A stretch of 64,000 nt of DNA from NCBI RefSeq assembly GCF_029263665.1, contig NZ_JAJUFQ010000002.1, positions 62,001-126,000 of the forward strand, written 5' to 3'. This document shows positions 63,218 through 64,000 of the stretch, piece by piece (the stretch's first letter is position 1; every line of letters begins with the position of its first letter). The notes beneath the pieces are model-generated. The model did no database searches. It was given only the letters and a program-made list of their open reading frames with translations, and was not told the DNA's origin. This DNA comes from Halomonas sp. (lineage in GTDB: Bacteria > Pseudomonadota > Gammaproteobacteria > Pseudomonadales > Halomonadaceae). Both the position numbers and the translations under genes were made by a program.

Positions 63218-64000
63218 ATGTCCCACGACGATCATCTGTCCCAGGAAGAAATCGACGCCCTGCTCAAGGGCGTCGGAGATGATGAGAGTGAAAGCAAGGG
63301 AAGCACCACCCACAGCCACGCCCGCCCTTTCGATCCCGCCACCTTGCACCGTGTCATTCGTGAACGACTCCAGGCGCTGGATATCATCAACGAACGATTC
63401 GCCCGCCACTTTCGCATGGGCATGTTCAACCTGCTCAGGCGAAGTGCCGACATCACCGTGGAATCTGTGCAATACCAGAGCTACAGCGACTTCTCGCGCA
63501 ATGTGCCAGTCCCCACCAATATCAACATGATCGCGATGAAGCCGCTGAAAGGGACTGCGCTGATCGTCTTTCCGCCGAGCCTGGTATTCATGGTGGTCGA
63601 CAACCTTTTCGGCGGCGATGGCCGCTTCGTGACCAAGTCGGAAGGGCGCGAGTTCACGGATACCGAACAACGCATCATCCAACGCGTGCTGCAACTGGCC
63701 ATCGACGGCTACAGCGAAGCCTGGAAGTCAGTCTATCCGTTGGAAATCAGCTATCTGCGTTCAGAAATGCAGTCAAAGTTCGCCAACATCACTAACTCGC
63801 CCAACGAGATCGTGGTCAATACCACTTTTCATCTGGAAGTCGGCAACCTGGCCTCGAACTTTCAGGTCTGCATTCCCTACACCATGATCGAGCCTCTGCG
63901 CGACCTGCTCAGCAATCCTCTCAGTGATGGCAGTCGTGACAAGGATGGCACATTCCATCGACGCATGGCGGGTCAACTGCGCAACCCCGTTATCGAGCTG
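63218..64000 (+). CDS. fliM: Flagellar motor switch protein FliM (3' end beyond the window)
   Basis: The first 261 codons of fliM are present; the window ends inside the gene (the full protein is usually about 330 residues). It begins with the CheY-P binding peptide LSQEEIDALLKGV (residues 6-18), followed by a linker and the middle domain with NIIRER-like HRVIRERLQALDIINERF and GTALIVFPPSLVFMVVDNLFGGDG. The later SELGN-type part continues to the edge. FliM is the C-ring protein that switches rotation direction when CheY-P binds. It starts 12 bases after fliL with a weak ribosome site (AATAGG). The C-terminal FliN-like domain lies outside. Confidence 0.96.
   Translation, partial: MSHDDHLSQEEIDALLKGVGDDESESKGSTTHSHARPFDPATLHRVIRERLQALDIINERFARHFRMGMFNLLRRSADITVESVQYQSYSDFSRNVPVPTNINMIAMKPLKGTALIVFPPSLVFMVVDNLFGGDGRFVTKSEGREFTDTEQRIIQRVLQLAIDGYSEAWKSVYPLEISYLRSEMQSKFANITNSPNEIVVNTTFHLEVGNLASNFQVCIPYTMIEPLRDLLSNPLSDGSRDKDGTFHRRMAGQLRNPVIEL

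Noticed and set aside
1..64000. CRISPR arrays, tRNA or rRNA genes, prophage and insertion sequences
   Set aside because: I saw no regularly spaced repeats of CRISPR type, no cloverleaf-like tRNA sequence, and no transposase, integrase or phage structural proteins among the frames.

Overview
The window reads as about 64 kb of chromosome from a moderately halophilic gammaproteobacterium, most likely Halomonadaceae (Halomonas/Vreelandella/Chromohalobacter type). The reasons are the gene content (dxs-ispA-xseB, gshB-yqgE-ruvX, AhpCF, an E. coli-like fliE/fliFGHIJKLM flagellar cluster, a TTT transporter, many IclR and MarR regulators), a GC-rich core, and protein sequences of ordinary gammaproteobacterial type. 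The genus is an inference. I saw no rRNA or tRNA gene, prophage, intact insertion sequence or CRISPR array.

Region by region: (1) 1-6 kb holds a small secreted protein, a GNAT/nitrilase fusion, an NhaC-type antiporter, and an aldo/keto reductase divergent from a LysR regulator across a six-copy 15-bp repeat. (2) 6-12.6 kb is housekeeping: djlA, dxs, ispA and xseB in one minus-strand operon, then serA and an EamA transporter. (3) 12.9-17.3 kb is a purine-salvage group: an 8-oxoguanine-deaminase-like amidohydrolase, an NCS2 nucleobase permease, an IclR regulator and a small Rieske protein. (4) 17.4-21.6 kb is homogentisate catabolism (hmgA, fumarylacetoacetate hydrolase, maleylacetoacetate isomerase) with a divergent MarR regulator. 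It is followed by a Tat-exported class A beta-lactamase and a membrane protein. (5) 23.3-29.4 kb is a self-contained catabolic locus of unknown substrate: an IclR regulator divergent from a cupin dioxygenase, a complete TctC-TctB-TctA transporter and two SDR dehydrogenases. (6) 29.5-36.7 kb carries a PhzF-family enzyme, a DUF1127 protein, a MocR regulator, pyrB, ruvX, yqgE, gshB and a CvfB-like S1 protein.

(7) 36.7-51.3 kb is the most distinctive part. It is one minus-strand surface-polysaccharide operon that begins at a perfect ops (RfaH-recruitment) element and ends at a rho-independent terminator. The order of transcription is lipoprotein, KpsD-like outer-membrane export protein, KpsM/KpsT-like ABC transporter, KpsE-like inner-membrane protein, rfbB, rfbA, two glycosyltransferases and three sulfotransferase-like proteins. 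The distal half is visibly AT-rich, unlike the core. The logical product is a sulfated capsule or exopolysaccharide exported by an ABC transporter and switched on by RfaH. Two proteins of the operon share a repeated 'GW' beta-type domain.

(8) 51.3-52.7 kb is an AT-rich, gene-poor gap. (9) 52.7-55.2 kb is ahpC-ahpF. (10) 55.3-64 kb is a flagellar cluster: fliE on the minus strand, then fliF, G, H, I, J, K, L and a fliM cut by the window end. It encodes the MS-ring, switch, export ATPase complex, hook-length ruler and stator-associated protein.

Start codons were moved from the longest reading frame wherever a Shine-Dalgarno sequence, signal peptide or neighbouring stop codon argued for it; each case is stated in the entry.
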